Source of the DNA: Paracoccaceae bacterium | GTDB lineage: Bacteria > Pseudomonadota > Alphaproteobacteria > Rhodobacterales > Rhodobacteraceae | Length of the DNA stretch: 64,000 nt | Assembly (NCBI GenBank): GCA_024742695.1 | Contig: JANSXY010000005.1 | Coordinates: 1-64,000 of the forward strand | Direction of reading: 5' to 3' | Shown here: positions 44,097-54,900 of the stretch, piece after piece | How positions within the stretch are numbered: position 1 is the stretch's first letter | Layout of the letters: every line of letters starts with the position of its first letter | The notes under the pieces: generated by a model | Told to the model about the DNA's origin: nothing | The model's database searches: none | What the model saw: the letters and a program-made list of their open reading frames with translations, nothing else | Program-made: the position numbers and the translations under genes

Positions 44097-44715
44097 GCGC
44101 AATGTCCTCGATCTGAAGGATGACCGCCTGCGAGTCGGTCCTGCTGGGGTGTTTCTGGTACCGGAACCGCCAGGACGCAAGGGCCTCGTCCAGTTCCGCG
44201 TCGCAGGTCCGGCCCTTCGGGAAAAACGCCTTTCCCGACGGGCGCATGTGCCGCGCCGCGTATCCGAGAAGACGGTCAAGCGGCGCCAGCGCCCGCGCCG
44301 AGACGATATCCGCCGACAGCGGGTCCGCCGCTTCGATCCGCTCCGCCAGGATGGTGGCGCGGACCTGGGTTTCGCGCAACGCGGCGGCCAGGAAGGCCGC
44401 CTTGCGCTGGTCGCTTTCCAGAAGGGTCACGCGCAGATCGGGGGCCTCATCCGCCGCAACGATCGCGACGACAAGGCCCGGAAAACCGCCGCCGGTGCCC
44501 AGATCGACCCAATGGCCCCCGGACGCCGCCGCGAGATCGAAGACCTGCAGCGAGTCGACGACATGGCGCGTCCAGACCTCGGTGAGCGTTGCGGGGGAAA
44601 CCAGGTTGATCCGCGGGTTCCACTTGGCCAGAAGCGCCACGAAGGCCGCGAGCCGGTCGGCTGTTTCACGTGAAACATCGCGGCCGCGCAGATCGGAGAG
44701 GGCGCCCGGCGTCAT
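44089..44715 (-). CDS. rsmG: 16S rRNA (guanine527-N7)-methyltransferase RsmG
   Basis: RsmG (GidB) methylates G527 of 16S rRNA. The 208-residue product has LLAKWNPRINLVSPATL, RHVVDSLQVF and the SAM motif WVDLGTGGGFPGLVVAI, then the SARALAPLDRLLGYAARHMRP segment. A perfect parS site (44662-44677) lies inside the coding sequence and reads as DVSRETA. Its ATG overlaps the mnmG stop by 1 bp. Confidence 0.97.
   Translation of the reverse strand: MTPGALSDLRGRDVSRETADRLAAFVALLAKWNPRINLVSPATLTEVWTRHVVDSLQVFDLAAASGGHWVDLGTGGGFPGLVVAIVAADEAPDLRVTLLESDQRKAAFLAAALRETQVRATILAERIEAADPLSADIVSARALAPLDRLLGYAARHMRPSGKAFFPKGRTCDAELDEALASWRFRYQKHPSRTDSQAVILQIEDIARG
44662..44677. promoter_or_regulatory. parS centromere site 1 (in rsmG)
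   Basis: The perfect 16-bp palindrome TGTTTCACGTGAAACA is the consensus ParB-binding site of most bacterial chromosomes. It lies in the 5' part of rsmG. It nucleates ParB loading near oriC. Confidence 0.97.
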
Positions 44716-46586
44716 CAGGCGGAGCGGGACCGGGCCTGATGCTTCAGCCGTGCGAGGATCAGCGTAAGCGCCGCCGGGGTCATCCCGTCGATCCGCGCCG
44801 CCTGCGCCAGCGTCGCCGGACGGGTTCGTTCCAGCTTGCCGCAGAGTTCGCGCGACAGGCCGGATATCTCGTCATAGGGAAACTCCGCCGGGATCGCCTG
44901 CCGCTCGTCCCGGCGCAACGCCTCGGCATCGGCCTTCTGCCGGTCGAGATAGACGGCATAGGTCGCGTCACGCTCCAGCTGGGCGCGAATCGGCGGGGGA
45001 ATCTCCCCCAGGTCCGGCGCGATCCGCAGGAGATCGTCGAAGCCGATATCGGGAAAGGACAGGAGCGCGAAGCCGCTGCGCCGGACGCCATCGGGATTCA
45101 CACGAAGGCCGCGCGCGGACGCGTCCGTGGGCGACAGAACCAGCGAGTCGAGCGCCGCGCGGCCGGCGGTGAGGGCCTCCATCCGGGTCTCGAAGGCGGC
45201 GCGACGCGCATCGCCCACGCAGCCCAGGGCAAGGCCCGTCGGCGTCAGGCGCTGATCGGCATTGTCGGCGCGCAGGGACAGGCGGAACTCCGCCCGCGAG
45301 GTGAACATTCGATAGGGCTCGCTGACGCCGCGGGTCACCAGATCGTCGATCATCACGCCGATATAGCTGTCCATCCGGCTGAAGACGGCGGGCGGGCGCC
45401 CCAGCGCCGCCGCGGCCGCGTTCAGCCCGGCGACAAGGCCTTGCGCGGCCGCTTCCTCGTAGCCCGTTGTCCCGTTGATCTGGCCCGCCAGGAACAGGCC
45501 GGGGCCAGAACGCAGCTCCAGCGTCGGGGCCAGCGCGCGCGGGTCGATGTAGTCGTATTCGATCGCATAGCCGGGCTGCAGGATCCGCGCGGCCTCGAGC
45601 CCCGAAATGCTCCGCACATAGGCCTCCTGCACCTCTTCCGGCAGCGAGGTGGAGATGCCGTTCGGATAGACGGTCGGATCGTCCAGCCCCTCGGGCTCAA
45701 GGAACACCTGGTGCGACTCCTTGTCGGCAAAGCGGACGACCTTGTCCTCGATCGACGGGCAGTACCGCGGGCCGACGCCCTCGATGTGCCCGCCGTACAT
45801 GGCGGACCGCGACAGGTTTTCGCGAATGATCTCGTGCGTGCGGGCGTTGGTGTGGGTGATGCCGCAGGACAGCTGGCGCACGAACGGCCTGTCGTGCAGG
45901 AACGAGAACATCACCGGCTCGTCATCGCCGGGCTGGCTTTCCAGCCGCGCCCAGTCGATGGTCCGGCCGTCCAGACGCGGCGGCGTCCCGGTCTTGAGGC
46001 GGCCCATCGGCAAGCCACGCTCGACCAGCCGCTCCCCCAGCCGCGTGGAGGGCGCCTCACCCCAGCGGCCGCCGGGGCGCTGGCGGTCCCCGATATGAAT
46101 GACGCCGCGCAGGAAGGTGCCCGACGTCAGCACGACCGCCCGGGCCCGAACCTCCGCCCCGTCGGCCAGAACCACACCGCACACCCGGTCGCCTTCCTGC
46201 AGAAGATCGGCAACCTCGCCCTCGATGACCGTCAGGCCGATGCGTTCGGCCACCTGGCGCTGCACGGCTTCGCGGTAGAGCTTGCGATCGGCCTGCGCGC
46301 GCGGGCCCTGCACGGCCGGGCCCTTTCGGCGGTTCAGAAGGCGGAACTGGATGCCGCCCCGATCCGCCGCCACGCCCATGACACCATCCAGCGCGTCGAT
46401 CTCGCGCACGAGGTGCCCCTTGCCAAGTCCGCCGATCGCCGGATTGCAGGACATCACGCCAATCGCATCGCGCCTGAGGGTGATCAGCGCGGTGCGCGCA
46501 CCCATCCGGGCCGCGGCATCCGCGGCCTCAACCCCGGCATGCCCTCCGCCGATCACGATGACGTCGAACTGTTTCACGTGAAACAT
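44715..46586 (-). CDS. mnmG: tRNA uridine 5-carboxymethylaminomethyl modification enzyme MnmG
   Basis: MnmG (GidA) binds FAD and, with MnmE, modifies U34 of certain tRNAs. The 623-residue length is usual. [21 protein letters not shown] is the FAD-binding fold; [22 protein letters not shown] and YCPSIEDKV are GidA signatures. The ATG at 46586 (MFHVKQ) is chosen; a GTG at 46592 overlaps the mnmE stop and is possible. The second parS covers codons 1-6. The gene is coupled to rsmG downstream by a 1-bp overlap. Confidence 0.97.
   Translation of the reverse strand: MFHVKQFDVIVIGGGHAGVEAADAAARMGARTALITLRRDAIGVMSCNPAIGGLGKGHLVREIDALDGVMGVAADRGGIQFRLLNRRKGPAVQGPRAQADRKLYREAVQRQVAERIGLTVIEGEVADLLQEGDRVCGVVLADGAEVRARAVVLTSGTFLRGVIHIGDRQRPGGRWGEAPSTRLGERLVERGLPMGRLKTGTPPRLDGRTIDWARLESQPGDDEPVMFSFLHDRPFVRQLSCGITHTNARTHEIIRENLSRSAMYGGHIEGVGPRYCPSIEDKVVRFADKESHQVFLEPEGLDDPTVYPNGISTSLPEEVQEAYVRSISGLEAARILQPGYAIEYDYIDPRALAPTLELRSGPGLFLAGQINGTTGYEEAAAQGLVAGLNAAAAALGRPPAVFSRMDSYIGVMIDDLVTRGVSEPYRMFTSRAEFRLSLRADNADQRLTPTGLALGCVGDARRAAFETRMEALTAGRAALDSLVLSPTDASARGLRVNPDGVRRSGFALLSFPDIGFDDLLRIAPDLGEIPPPIRAQLERDATYAVYLDRQKADAEALRRDERQAIPAEFPYDEISGLSRELCGKLERTRPATLAQAARIDGMTPAALTLILARLKHQARSRSA
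46570..46585. promoter_or_regulatory. parS centromere site 2 (at the mnmG start)
   Basis: A second perfect copy of TGTTTCACGTGAAACA begins inside the mnmG start codon (its TG) and encodes Phe-His-Val-Lys. It is identical to site 1 and 1.9 kb from it. Confidence 0.97.
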
Positions 46587-46588
46587 CC

Positions 46589-47875
46589 TCACTTGCCGAT
46601 ACAGAAGCTGGCGAAGATCTCGTCCAGCAGGTCTTCCACGTCAACCCGCCCCACCAGCATGTCAAGCGCGCGGCAGGCTTCCCGCAGCCCCTCGGCGGCC
46701 AGCTCCGCACGGTCCGGCCCAGCTTCTACCTCGGCACGGGCCGATTCCAAAGCCCCCAGGGCCCGCGCCACCGCCTGCCGCTGCCGCTCGCGCACGATGA
46801 CGCCGCCGCCGCGCGCCCGTTCGCGCAACTCCGCCTCCACCGCAGCCACCAACTCGGCCAGGCCCGCGCCGGTCCGGCCCGACACGGCAAGCCCCGTTCC
46901 CGGATCCCGCAGGTCGGCCTTCCCCTGCACGACAAGATCGCCGGGGCGGGGCACCAGCATCGGCACCTCTTCCTGATCCAGCAGGAACACCCGAAGATCG
47001 GCCGCCTCCGCCCGCGCCACCGCCCGGTCCACGCCGATCCGCTCGACCGCGTCCCGCGCTTCGCGCAATCCGGCGGTATCCAGGATCGTCACCGGCAATC
47101 CGCCCAGATCCATCCGCACCTCGATCACATCCCGCGTCGTGCCGGCGTGTTCCGAGGTGATCGCCGCCTCGCGCCCCGCAAGCGCGTTCAGCAGCGTCGA
47201 CTTTCCGGCGTTCGGCTGGCCGACGATCGCCACCTCGAACCCCTCCCGGATCCGCTCGGTCGCGCCGAAACCGGCCAGTTCCGCGCGCAGCGCGCCGGTC
47301 ACAGACCCGATCAGCCCGAGAACCTCGGGCGACACATCCACCGGAACATCCTCATCGGCAAAGTCGATCGTCGCCTCGATCAACGCGGCGGCGCGTACCA
47401 GCGCCTGTCGCCAGCCCTCGGCCCGGCGCCCGACCTCACCCTCCAGAACCCGCAAGGCCTGGCGTCTCTGCGCCTCGGTCTCGGCCTCGATCAGGTCCGC
47501 CAGCCCCTCGACCTGAGCAAGGTCCAGCCGCCCGTTCTCCAGCGCGCGGCGGGTGAATTCGCCGGGCTCGGCCGGACGCAGCCCCGGCATCCCGCCAAGG
47601 GCCCGCAACACCGCCGCGACAACGGCCATCGAGCCATGCAGTTGCAGCTCCACCACGTCTTCGCCGGTAAAGCTTGCGCCAGCCCCGAACCAGACCACGA
47701 GCCCCTCGTCGATCGCCTCGCCGTCGCACAACAGCCGCCGCAGCCCGACGCGCCGCTCGGGCGGAAGCGGGCCGGCCAGCGCCACCGCGGCCGCCACCGC
47801 CGCCGATCCCGAAATCCGGATCACGGATATCCCGGCCCGGCCGTGGGCCGTGGCCTCGGCAAAGATCGTGTCCAT
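46589..47875 (-). CDS. mnmE: tRNA modification GTPase MnmE
   Basis: MnmE (TrmE) is the GTPase partner of MnmG. The 428-residue product has the N-terminal folate-binding domain, a helical domain with an embedded G domain (G1 GQPNAGKST about 224-232, G3 DTAGLREA), and the C-terminal catalytic CIGK motif, complete with its Cys at position 425. The stop overlaps the longer possible mnmG start (GTG), and mnmG follows immediately. Upstream is rho, 28 bp away, with a small TTGTTT-CGAA-AAACAA hairpin at 47887-47902. Confidence 0.97.
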   Translation of the reverse strand: MDTIFAEATAHGRAGISVIRISGSAAVAAAVALAGPLPPERRVGLRRLLCDGEAIDEGLVVWFGAGASFTGEDVVELQLHGSMAVVAAVLRALGGMPGLRPAEPGEFTRRALENGRLDLAQVEGLADLIEAETEAQRRQALRVLEGEVGRRAEGWRQALVRAAALIEATIDFADEDVPVDVSPEVLGLIGSVTGALRAELAGFGATERIREGFEVAIVGQPNAGKSTLLNALAGREAAITSEHAGTTRDVIEVRMDLGGLPVTILDTAGLREARDAVERIGVDRAVARAEAADLRVFLLDQEEVPMLVPRPGDLVVQGKADLRDPGTGLAVSGRTGAGLAELVAAVEAELRERARGGGVIVRERQRQAVARALGALESARAEVEAGPDRAELAAEGLREACRALDMLVGRVDVEDLLDEIFASFCIGK

Positions 47876-47903
47876 GGCTCAACCTGTTGTTTCGAAAAAC
47901 AAA

Positions 47904-49175
<1,272 letters not shown>

Positions 49176-49303
49176 GTGGCGTCTCGGTCAACGGGCATGT
49201 GCCCCGGAAGGGCGATGCGATGTGTCAGGGGGAAGCGGCGCGCCGGACGGCGCGTTGCCGCACCCTCTAGCGACGCCGCCGCGCAAAGTCAAACGCCGTG
49301 CAC

Positions 49304-49753
49304 TCAGAACTTCACGATCACCGACAGGACGATCACCACCATGAACAGCGTCGGCAGCTCGTTCATCATCCGGTAGGTACGCCCGCTGCGGATGTTCTCG
49401 CCGCGCAGGAACTCCTTGCGGCGCAAGCCCAGCCAGTGGTGAAACCAGGTCATCCCGATCACGCTGGCCGCTTTCGTCCAGGGCCAGACCGAACCCCAAT
49501 CCACGATCCCCGGCGTGAACACCAGGGCCAGGCCGAACACCCAGGTCGCGATCATCGACGGGTTCATGATGTAGCGCAGAAGCTTCATCTCCATCACCTG
49601 GAACACCGCATCGGTCTCGCTGCCCGGCGTGGCCCGTTCGACGTGATAGACGAAGATCCGAGGCAGGTAGAACAACCCGGCCATCCAAGCCAGGACAGAC
49701 ATCACGTGGAATGCCTTGATCCAGGGGTAGGAGACGGCAAGAAGGTCGGTCAT
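49304..49753 (-). CDS. hemJ: Protoporphyrinogen oxidase HemJ
   Basis: HemJ oxidises protoporphyrinogen IX to protoporphyrin IX in the inner membrane, just before ferrochelatase. The 149-residue product has about four transmembrane helices and the conserved His in AFHVMSVLAWMAGLFYLPRIFVYHVE and Arg/Lys in MNELPTLFMVVIVLSVI-type context, matching the UPF0093 family. I start at MTDLLAVSYP; an in-frame ATG at 49777 adds eight residues. It borders the putative oriC. Confidence 0.94.
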   Translation of the reverse strand: MTDLLAVSYPWIKAFHVMSVLAWMAGLFYLPRIFVYHVERATPGSETDAVFQVMEMKLLRYIMNPSMIATWVFGLALVFTPGIVDWGSVWPWTKAASVIGMTWFHHWLGLRRKEFLRGENIRSGRTYRMMNELPTLFMVVIVLSVIVKF

Positions 49754-50167
49754 CGGAAGCTCCTCGGTTCGGCTCAACCCCTAGAAAGAATAAGGAATGA
49801 AGAAAAGGATGTTGATGATGTAGGCCCGGTGGACAACTGCAATTCCCGGCCTTTCCCGCAACTCATCCCCAACGGACACGCTTGTGGAAAACCCTGTGCA
49901 AGATCCGCCAGAAAACAGCGATACGTCATTTTCATATTTGTTAACAAAACCTTAATACCTCTGTCTCCGGTGTCGCTTTGTGCATGATTGTGCATTTCAT
50001 CCGGCCGGGACCGTTGCCCACAGGCGTCTGCAACCGTCCATCCACGGTGGACAAACCCCGCGGGACTTGACAGCCACGGCCTGTGCCAAGCACATCCGGG
50101 GCGTTTCGCCGGGTTGTCACGCCACGGTCCCACGCCTTCGCACGGCATTCTCCACAGGGTCGTCTAC
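49754..50167. other. Putative chromosomal origin of replication (oriC), 414 bp non-coding
   Basis: The only large non-coding gap in the window. It holds at least five near-consensus DnaA boxes: 49828-49836 (TTGTCCACC on the minus strand), 49883-49891 (TTTTCCACA, minus), 50014-50022 (TTGCCCACA), 50046-50054 (TTGTCCACC, minus) and 50148-50156 (TTCTCCACA). An AT-rich stretch (about 49921-49960) that could unwind lies between them, with a CtrA-type site inside. Transcription diverges on both sides, parAB and two parS lie 3-8 kb away, and the flanking genes (rho, mnmE/mnmG, maf, aroE, coaE, dnaQ) are the usual oriC neighbours of Rhodobacterales. I infer oriC from this. Confidence 0.85.
49941..49955. 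promoter_or_regulatory. CtrA-type binding site inside putative oriC
   Basis: TTAA-CAAAACC-TTAA matches the TTAA-N7-TTAA core to which CtrA of Caulobacter and relatives binds. It lies in the AT-rich part between DnaA boxes. Binding in this organism is inferred. Confidence 0.55.
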
Positions 50168-50767
50168 ATGCCGCGCCGCTTCATCCTCGCCTCGGGTTCC
50201 GCGATCCGGGCCAGCCTTCTGGACCGGGCGGGCATCGCCGCCGAAATCCTGCCCGCGCGGGTCGACGAAGCGGCCTTGCGCGATGCCCTTCTGGCCGAGG
50301 GTGCCGCGCCGCGCGATATCGCCGATGCCCTGGCAGAGCTTAAGGCGCAGAAGGTGTCCGCCCGGCAGCAGGATGCGCTGGTGCTGGGCTGCGACCAGGT
50401 TCTCGAGATCGATGGCGCGCTGCTGTCGAAGCCGCGCGACAGGGCCGAGGCGCGCGACCAGCTCGCGCGGCTGTCGGGCCGCCGGCACCGCCTGCTGTCG
50501 GCGGCCGTGGTCTGCGAAGGCGGCCGCCCGCTCTGGCGCCATGTCGGCGAGGTTAGGCTGACCATGCATCCCCTGTCGCCCGGTTATGTCTCGGACTATG
50601 TTGACAGATGCTGGGACAGCATCCGCGAAGCCGTCGGGTGCTACAAGCTGGAGGAGGAGGGCGCGAGAATGTTCGCGCGGATCGAGGGCGGGTATTTCGA
50701 CGTTCTGGGATTGCCGCTGCTGGAACTGCTGGATTGGCTGGCGGCGAACGGGGAAATCGCCCGGTGA
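50168..50767 (+). CDS. Maf-family nucleoside triphosphate pyrophosphatase
   Basis: A 199-residue house-cleaning pyrophosphatase that hydrolyses non-canonical or modified NTPs. Motifs are LASGSAIRASLLDRAG (ASxSxxR loop about 7-13), LGCDQVLEIDG (about 73-83), SKPRDRAEARDQLARLSGR, and DYVDRCWDSIREAVGCYKLEEEG. Which nucleotide it prefers is uncertain. ATG 50168 follows the oriC gap; the frame extends upstream across the gap but without homologous sequence. It overlaps aroE by 4 bp. Confidence 0.93.
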   Translation: MPRRFILASGSAIRASLLDRAGIAAEILPARVDEAALRDALLAEGAAPRDIADALAELKAQKVSARQQDALVLGCDQVLEIDGALLSKPRDRAEARDQLARLSGRRHRLLSAAVVCEGGRPLWRHVGEVRLTMHPLSPGYVSDYVDRCWDSIREAVGCYKLEEEGARMFARIEGGYFDVLGLPLLELLDWLAANGEIAR

Positions 50768-51603
50768 CGGAACATCCCCGGATTCCCCTTGCCGGCGTCA
50801 TCGGATCGCCGATCGGCTATTCCCGATCGCCGCGTCTGCATGCGCATTGGCTGCGGCGCTACGGACTCGCCGGGCATTACGTGCCGCTCGAAGTCGCGCA
50901 GACCGATCTGCGCGAGGTGCTCGCGGCGATGCCGAAGGCGGGTTTCGTCGGCTGCAACGTCACGATCCCCCACAAGGAATCGGTTCTGGCGATGGCCGAC
51001 ATCGTGACCGATCGCGCGGCCCTGATCGGTGCGGCGAACACGCTGATCTTCCTGTCGGACGGACGGATCCACGCCGACAACACCGATGGCGTCGGCTTCC
51101 TCGCCAGCCTGCGCCAGGGCGCCCCGGCCTGGAGCCCGGCCACCGGCCCCGCCGCGGTGTTCGGCGCGGGCGGCGCGGCGCGGGCGATCCTTGCCGCGCT
51201 GCTCGAGGTCGGCGTGCCGGAAATCCGGCTGGCCAACCGGACCCGCGCGCGGGCCGAGACGCTGCGCCAGGAGTTCGGCGCGAAGATCCGGGTCTTCGAC
51301 TGGATGCAGGCCGCCGACATGCTCGACGGCGCGATCACGGTGGTGAACACCAGCGCGCTGGGCAGCACCGGGCGGCCCGACCTCGACCTGCCCTACGATG
51401 CGCTGAACCCGCGCGCCACGGTCACGGATCTCGTCTACACCCCGTTGCGCACCACCTTCCTCGATGCCGCGAAGGCGCGCGGCTGCGTTACCGTCGACGG
51501 GCTTGGGATGCTGCTGCATCAGGCGGTGCCGGGGTTTGAACGCTGGTTCGGCCAGCGCCCCGAAGTGGACGACGCCGCGCGCCGCGCCGCGCTGGCGCCG
51601 TGA
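50764..51603 (+). CDS. aroE: Shikimate dehydrogenase
   Basis: AroE reduces 3-dehydroshikimate to shikimate with NADPH in aromatic amino-acid synthesis. The 279-residue product has [20 protein letters not shown], the catalytic Lys in [22 protein letters not shown] and the NADP loop [14 protein letters not shown] 50764 is the start, overlapping the maf stop (GTGA). coaE follows with a 4-bp overlap, so maf-aroE-coaE-dnaQ form one run away from the origin. Confidence 0.96.
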   Translation: MTEHPRIPLAGVIGSPIGYSRSPRLHAHWLRRYGLAGHYVPLEVAQTDLREVLAAMPKAGFVGCNVTIPHKESVLAMADIVTDRAALIGAANTLIFLSDGRIHADNTDGVGFLASLRQGAPAWSPATGPAAVFGAGGAARAILAALLEVGVPEIRLANRTRARAETLRQEFGAKIRVFDWMQAADMLDGAITVVNTSALGSTGRPDLDLPYDALNPRATVTDLVYTPLRTTFLDAAKARGCVTVDGLGMLLHQAVPGFERWFGQRPEVDDAARRAALAP

Positions 51604-52211
51604 GCCGCCCGCGGTTGATCGGGCTCACCGGTTCGATCGGAATGGGCAAGTCCACGACGGCAGCGATGTTCGCCGAGGCCGGCCTGCCGGTCTGGGATGC
51701 CGATGCCGCCGTGCATCGGTTGTATCGCGCCGGCGGCCCCGTCGGCCCGGCGCTGGCGCCGTTGTGCCCCGACGCGGTCGGCCCCGGCGGCGCGGTGGAT
51801 CGCGCGGCGCTCAAGGCCTGGATCGCCCGCGACCCGGCTGCGCTGTCCCGGATCGAGGCGGTGGTGCATCCGCTCGTCACCGCAGACCGGGCGCAGTTCA
51901 TCGCGCAGGCCGCCGAACGCGGCGCGCCGGCCGTCGTGCTCGACATCCCGCTTCTGTTCGAAACCGGCGCCGACGAGGGGGTGGACCGGATCGTCGTCGT
52001 CTCCGCCCCGGCGGCGGTGCAGCGCGCGCGGGTGCTGGCCCGCCCCGGCATGACCGAGGCGCAATTCGAGACGATCCTGGCCCGGCAGATGCCCGATGCC
52101 GAGAAACGCGCCCGCGCAGACGACGTGATCGAGACGCTGACGCTTGAGGCCGCCCGCGCCGCCGTGGCAGGAATCGTGGCACAGGAACGCGAAAGGGCCG
52201 CCGATGCGTGA
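51600..52211 (+). CDS. coaE: Dephospho-CoA kinase
   Basis: CoaE phosphorylates dephospho-CoA in the last step of CoA synthesis. The 203-residue P-loop kinase has [27 protein letters not shown] and [11 protein letters not shown]. It begins with GTG 51600, overlapping the aroE stop by 4 bp, and overlaps dnaQ by 8 bp. coaBC at 58.3-59.4 kb encodes an earlier step. Confidence 0.96.
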   Translation: MSRPRLIGLTGSIGMGKSTTAAMFAEAGLPVWDADAAVHRLYRAGGPVGPALAPLCPDAVGPGGAVDRAALKAWIARDPAALSRIEAVVHPLVTADRAQFIAQAAERGAPAVVLDIPLLFETGADEGVDRIVVVSAPAAVQRARVLARPGMTEAQFETILARQMPDAEKRARADDVIETLTLEAARAAVAGIVAQERERAADA

Positions 52212-52905
52212 GATCGTTCTGGATACCGAGACCACGGGTTTCGAACCCGCCGAAGGCCACCGCATCGTGGAAATCGGCGCGATCGAACTGTTCAATCACA
52301 TGCCCACCGGCCGAACCTTTCACCAGTACATCAACCCCGAACGCATGATGCCGACCGAGGCGTTCGAGGTGCACGGGCTGGGCGACGATTTCCTGCGCGA
52401 CAAGCCGGTGTTCGCGCAGATCGCCGATGCCTTCCTCGAATTCATCGGCCACGACAGCAAGCTGGTGATCCACAATGCCGGCTTCGACATGAAGTTTCTC
52501 AATGCCGAACTTGGCTGGGTTGCGCGCCCGTTGATCGGGATGGACAGGGCACTCGACACGCTGGCGATCGCCCGACAGCGGTTTCCGGGCGCGCCGGCCT
52601 CGCTCGATGCGCTCTGCCGGCGCTTCGGCGTGGACAATTCGGCGCGCGAGAAGCATGGCGCGCTTCTCGACAGCGAGATCCTGGCAGAGGTCTATCTCGA
52701 ACTCATCGGCGGCCGGCAGCCGGATTTCGGCCTGTCTGTCAGCACCGCTGGCGGATCGCTGCGCGCCGGAGAGGCCGAGGCCTGGCGCCCGCCGCCGCGC
52801 CCGCACCCGCTGCCGTCGCGGATCACGCCCGAAGAGGCGCAGGCCCACGCCGCCTTCGTCGCCACGCTGGGCGACGGCGGGCTTTGGCCCAAACCGGGCC
52901 CATAG
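52204..52905 (+). CDS. dnaQ: DNA polymerase III epsilon subunit (3'-5' proofreading exonuclease)
   Basis: DnaQ proofreads for the replicative polymerase. The 233-residue product has Exo[26 protein letters not shown] (DxE about 7-9), Exo[15 protein letters not shown] and Exo[22 protein letters not shown] with the His and Asp. A Pro-rich tail follows (about 185-233), which may hold the clamp-binding part. The ATG at 52204 begins the family start [10 protein letters not shown]. It ends 10 bp before convergent ornithine cyclodeaminase gene. Confidence 0.96.
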   Translation: MREIVLDTETTGFEPAEGHRIVEIGAIELFNHMPTGRTFHQYINPERMMPTEAFEVHGLGDDFLRDKPVFAQIADAFLEFIGHDSKLVIHNAGFDMKFLNAELGWVARPLIGMDRALDTLAIARQRFPGAPASLDALCRRFGVDNSAREKHGALLDSEILAEVYLELIGGRQPDFGLSVSTAGGSLRAGEAEAWRPPPRPHPLPSRITPEEAQAHAAFVATLGDGGLWPKPGP

Positions 52906-52914
52906 CCCGCCCCG

Positions 52915-53826
52915 TCAGCCCGCCGCCGCGTCGAGAACGTAGCGGGCGGTCATCAGGTCCAGGTGCGCGCCGCCGCCGTTCTTGCAGACGGTGATCTCGT
53001 CATCGGACCGGCGCGCGAAGGCGCCGGAGCCGATATCGTAGAAATCCGCGATCACGTCGCCCTCGGTGATCGCGCCCTCGGCCAGCGGCACCATCATCTC
53101 GCCGATGTGATGCAATGTCGTGGCGCGGGCGTCGACGAAGACCCGCGCGCGTTCGAAAACCGCGGTGTCGGCCTCGCGCATCGCCGGCGTATAGGCCCCG
53201 ATCAGGTCCAGGTGCGTGCCCGGCTGCAGCCAGTCGCCACGGATCAGCGGCGCGTTCGCCATCGTCGCGGTGGCGATGATCTCGGCCCCCCGCACCGCGG
53301 ATTCGAGGTCTTCGGCCACCGCCGCGCCGGTCGCCCCGGCGAAGGCCCGCGCCCCGGCGGGTGACCGGTTCCAGACCGTGAACTCCGCGTCGGGAAAGGC
53401 CGCCGAGTAGGCCTCCACCATCGACCGGCCGACCGCGCCGGCGCCAACGATCAGGATTTTCCGGGCATCGGGCCGGGCCAGCCGCCGCGCCGCCAGCAGG
53501 CTGTCGCCGGCGGTCTTCCATTTCGTCACCACCGTGAAGTCGACCAGCGCCTCCAGCAGGCCGGTCGCGTCGGAAAACAGGTTCACCGCGCCGTTCACCG
53601 CCGCCAGCCCGCGCGCCGGATTGCCGGGGTAGATCGCCGCCGCCTTCACGGCCAGGCCCAGCCCGTCGATCCAGGCCGAGCGGGTCAGAAGCGTATCGTC
53701 GCCGCGATAGAGCAGCGTATCGCCCACCTCCGCGCGCGGCAGCGCGTGGCCGGCCTCCAGCGCCTCGGTCAGCGCCATCCAGTCCAGCCGCGATTCCACC
53801 TCCGGCCCGATGATCGTCACAGACAT
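52915..53826 (-). CDS. Ornithine cyclodeaminase / mu-crystallin family protein
   Basis: A 303-residue NAD(P)-dependent protein of the ornithine cyclodeaminase family. The Rossmann loop is LIVGAGAVGRSMVEAYSAAFP (about 122-142), and the N-terminal half has KAAAIYPGNPARGL with the substrate-binding Lys. Members include ornithine cyclodeaminase, alanine dehydrogenase and ketimine reductase; the activity here is undecided. The ATG at 53826 overlaps the HAD stop by 10 bp. Much longer reading frames upstream are not homologous. Confidence 0.9.
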   Translation of the reverse strand: MSVTIIGPEVESRLDWMALTEALEAGHALPRAEVGDTLLYRGDDTLLTRSAWIDGLGLAVKAAAIYPGNPARGLAAVNGAVNLFSDATGLLEALVDFTVVTKWKTAGDSLLAARRLARPDARKILIVGAGAVGRSMVEAYSAAFPDAEFTVWNRSPAGARAFAGATGAAVAEDLESAVRGAEIIATATMANAPLIRGDWLQPGTHLDLIGAYTPAMREADTAVFERARVFVDARATTLHHIGEMMVPLAEGAITEGDVIADFYDIGSGAFARRSDDEITVCKNGGGAHLDLMTARYVLDAAAG

Positions 53827-54446
53827 CGCTCTGCCTCCTCCCGGTTCAGCATTCCCTCGGCCACCAGCCGCTCGATCCAGCCGTGCGGCCCGTCGAACAG
53901 GTGCGCCCGCCAGCCGCGCGCCGCGGCGGCGGCCACATTCTCGGCCCGGTCGTCGGCGAACAGCAGCGCGGCGCCCGACAGACCGGTTCCTTCCTCCACC
54001 GCCGCGTAGATCGCCGGATCGGGCTTCATCATCCGCAGGGCGCCCGATACGAAGCGCCGGTCGAAGGCGGTCAGGAACGGGTAGACGCGATCGGCCCAGG
54101 CCAACGTGTCGACCCCGAAATTGGTCAGCGCGAAGACCGGCACGCCCTTGTCGCGCAGCGCCGTCAGCGCCGCCACGGAACCGGGGATCACGGGCGCGAA
54201 CATCTCGATCCAGCGGCTGTGCCAAAACCCGATCTCGCGCGCCCAGCCCGGATGCCGCGCTGCCGCCGCCGCCACCGTTTCGGCCAGCGGGGCGCCAAGG
54301 TCCACCGCCGCGTTCATGCCGTGCAGATCGACCTCGGCGAACAGCGCCTGCCGCCGCTCCGCGCCGATGGCCGCGTCGTAGAATGCTTCGGGATGCCATT
54401 CGACCAGCACGTTGCCGATATCGAAGACGACCGCCTCAACCGCCAT
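53817..54446 (-). CDS. HAD-superfamily hydrolase (subfamily IA)
   Basis: A 209-residue phosphatase-type HAD protein. Motif I is [12 protein letters not shown] (nucleophile Asp9; the second Asp of DxD is Gly, as in some HAD-IA members), motif II ALTNFG, motif [12 protein letters not shown], and motif [11 protein letters not shown]. The substrate is unknown. It overlaps the DUF188 gene by 11 bp and the ornithine cyclodeaminase gene by 10 bp, giving a tight run of four. Confidence 0.9.
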   Translation of the reverse strand: MAVEAVVFDIGNVLVEWHPEAFYDAAIGAERRQALFAEVDLHGMNAAVDLGAPLAETVAAAAARHPGWAREIGFWHSRWIEMFAPVIPGSVAALTALRDKGVPVFALTNFGVDTLAWADRVYPFLTAFDRRFVSGALRMMKPDPAIYAAVEEGTGLSGAALLFADDRAENVAAAAARGWRAHLFDGPHGWIERLVAEGMLNREEAERCL

Positions 54447-54900
54447 GCCCGGCCCTCCGCGCGGCGGCCCCGAGTTCCCGGTCCAGCGCCGAGAGGAACC
54501 GCGCCCTGTCCGCCCGCGCGAACCCGCGCCCCGATCCCTGAAGGAACGGATCGGCCGCGCGGCGCTCGGCCATCAGGTTGCGGCTGGCCAGCGCCGGCCC
54601 GATGTTGGCCGAGGTGAAGACCTCGCCGCGCGGCGTCACCACGTGCGCCCCGGCCGCGATGACCCGTCCGGCCAGCGGCATGTCGGCGGTGATCACGACG
54701 TCACCATCCGCCGCCCGTTCGGCGATCCAGTCGTCCGCGGCATCGGCGCCGGCGCCGACGAACACCATCTCGACCAGCGGATGGGCGGAGGGCCGCAGGC
54801 CGCCGTTCGTCACGATTGCCGTGGCGACCTTCAGCCGTGCGGCCACCTGCATCGCCTCGTCCCGAACCGGGCAGGCGTCGGCATCGACATAGAGCGTCAC
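54436..54900 (-). CDS. YaiI/YqxD family (DUF188) protein
   Basis: A 154-residue member of the YaiI/YqxD family, with the signature [20 protein letters not shown] at the N-terminus, [27 protein letters not shown] and a basic C-terminus. A PIN-like nuclease fold has been suggested for the family, but the function is not known. Its ATG overlaps the fghA stop by 4 bp. Confidence 0.92.
   Translation of the reverse strand: MTLYVDADACPVRDEAMQVAARLKVATAIVTNGGLRPSAHPLVEMVFVGAGADAADDWIAERAADGDVVITADMPLAGRVIAAGAHVVTPRGEVFTSANIGPALASRNLMAERRAADPFLQGSGRGFARADRARFLSALDRELGAAARRAGHGG

Noticed and set aside
47887-47902. TTGTTT-CGAA-AAACAA palindrome between rho and mnmE as a third parS or a terminator
   Set aside because: It lacks the CACGTG core of parS, and the stem is AT-rich and short with no T run after it, so neither role is supported.
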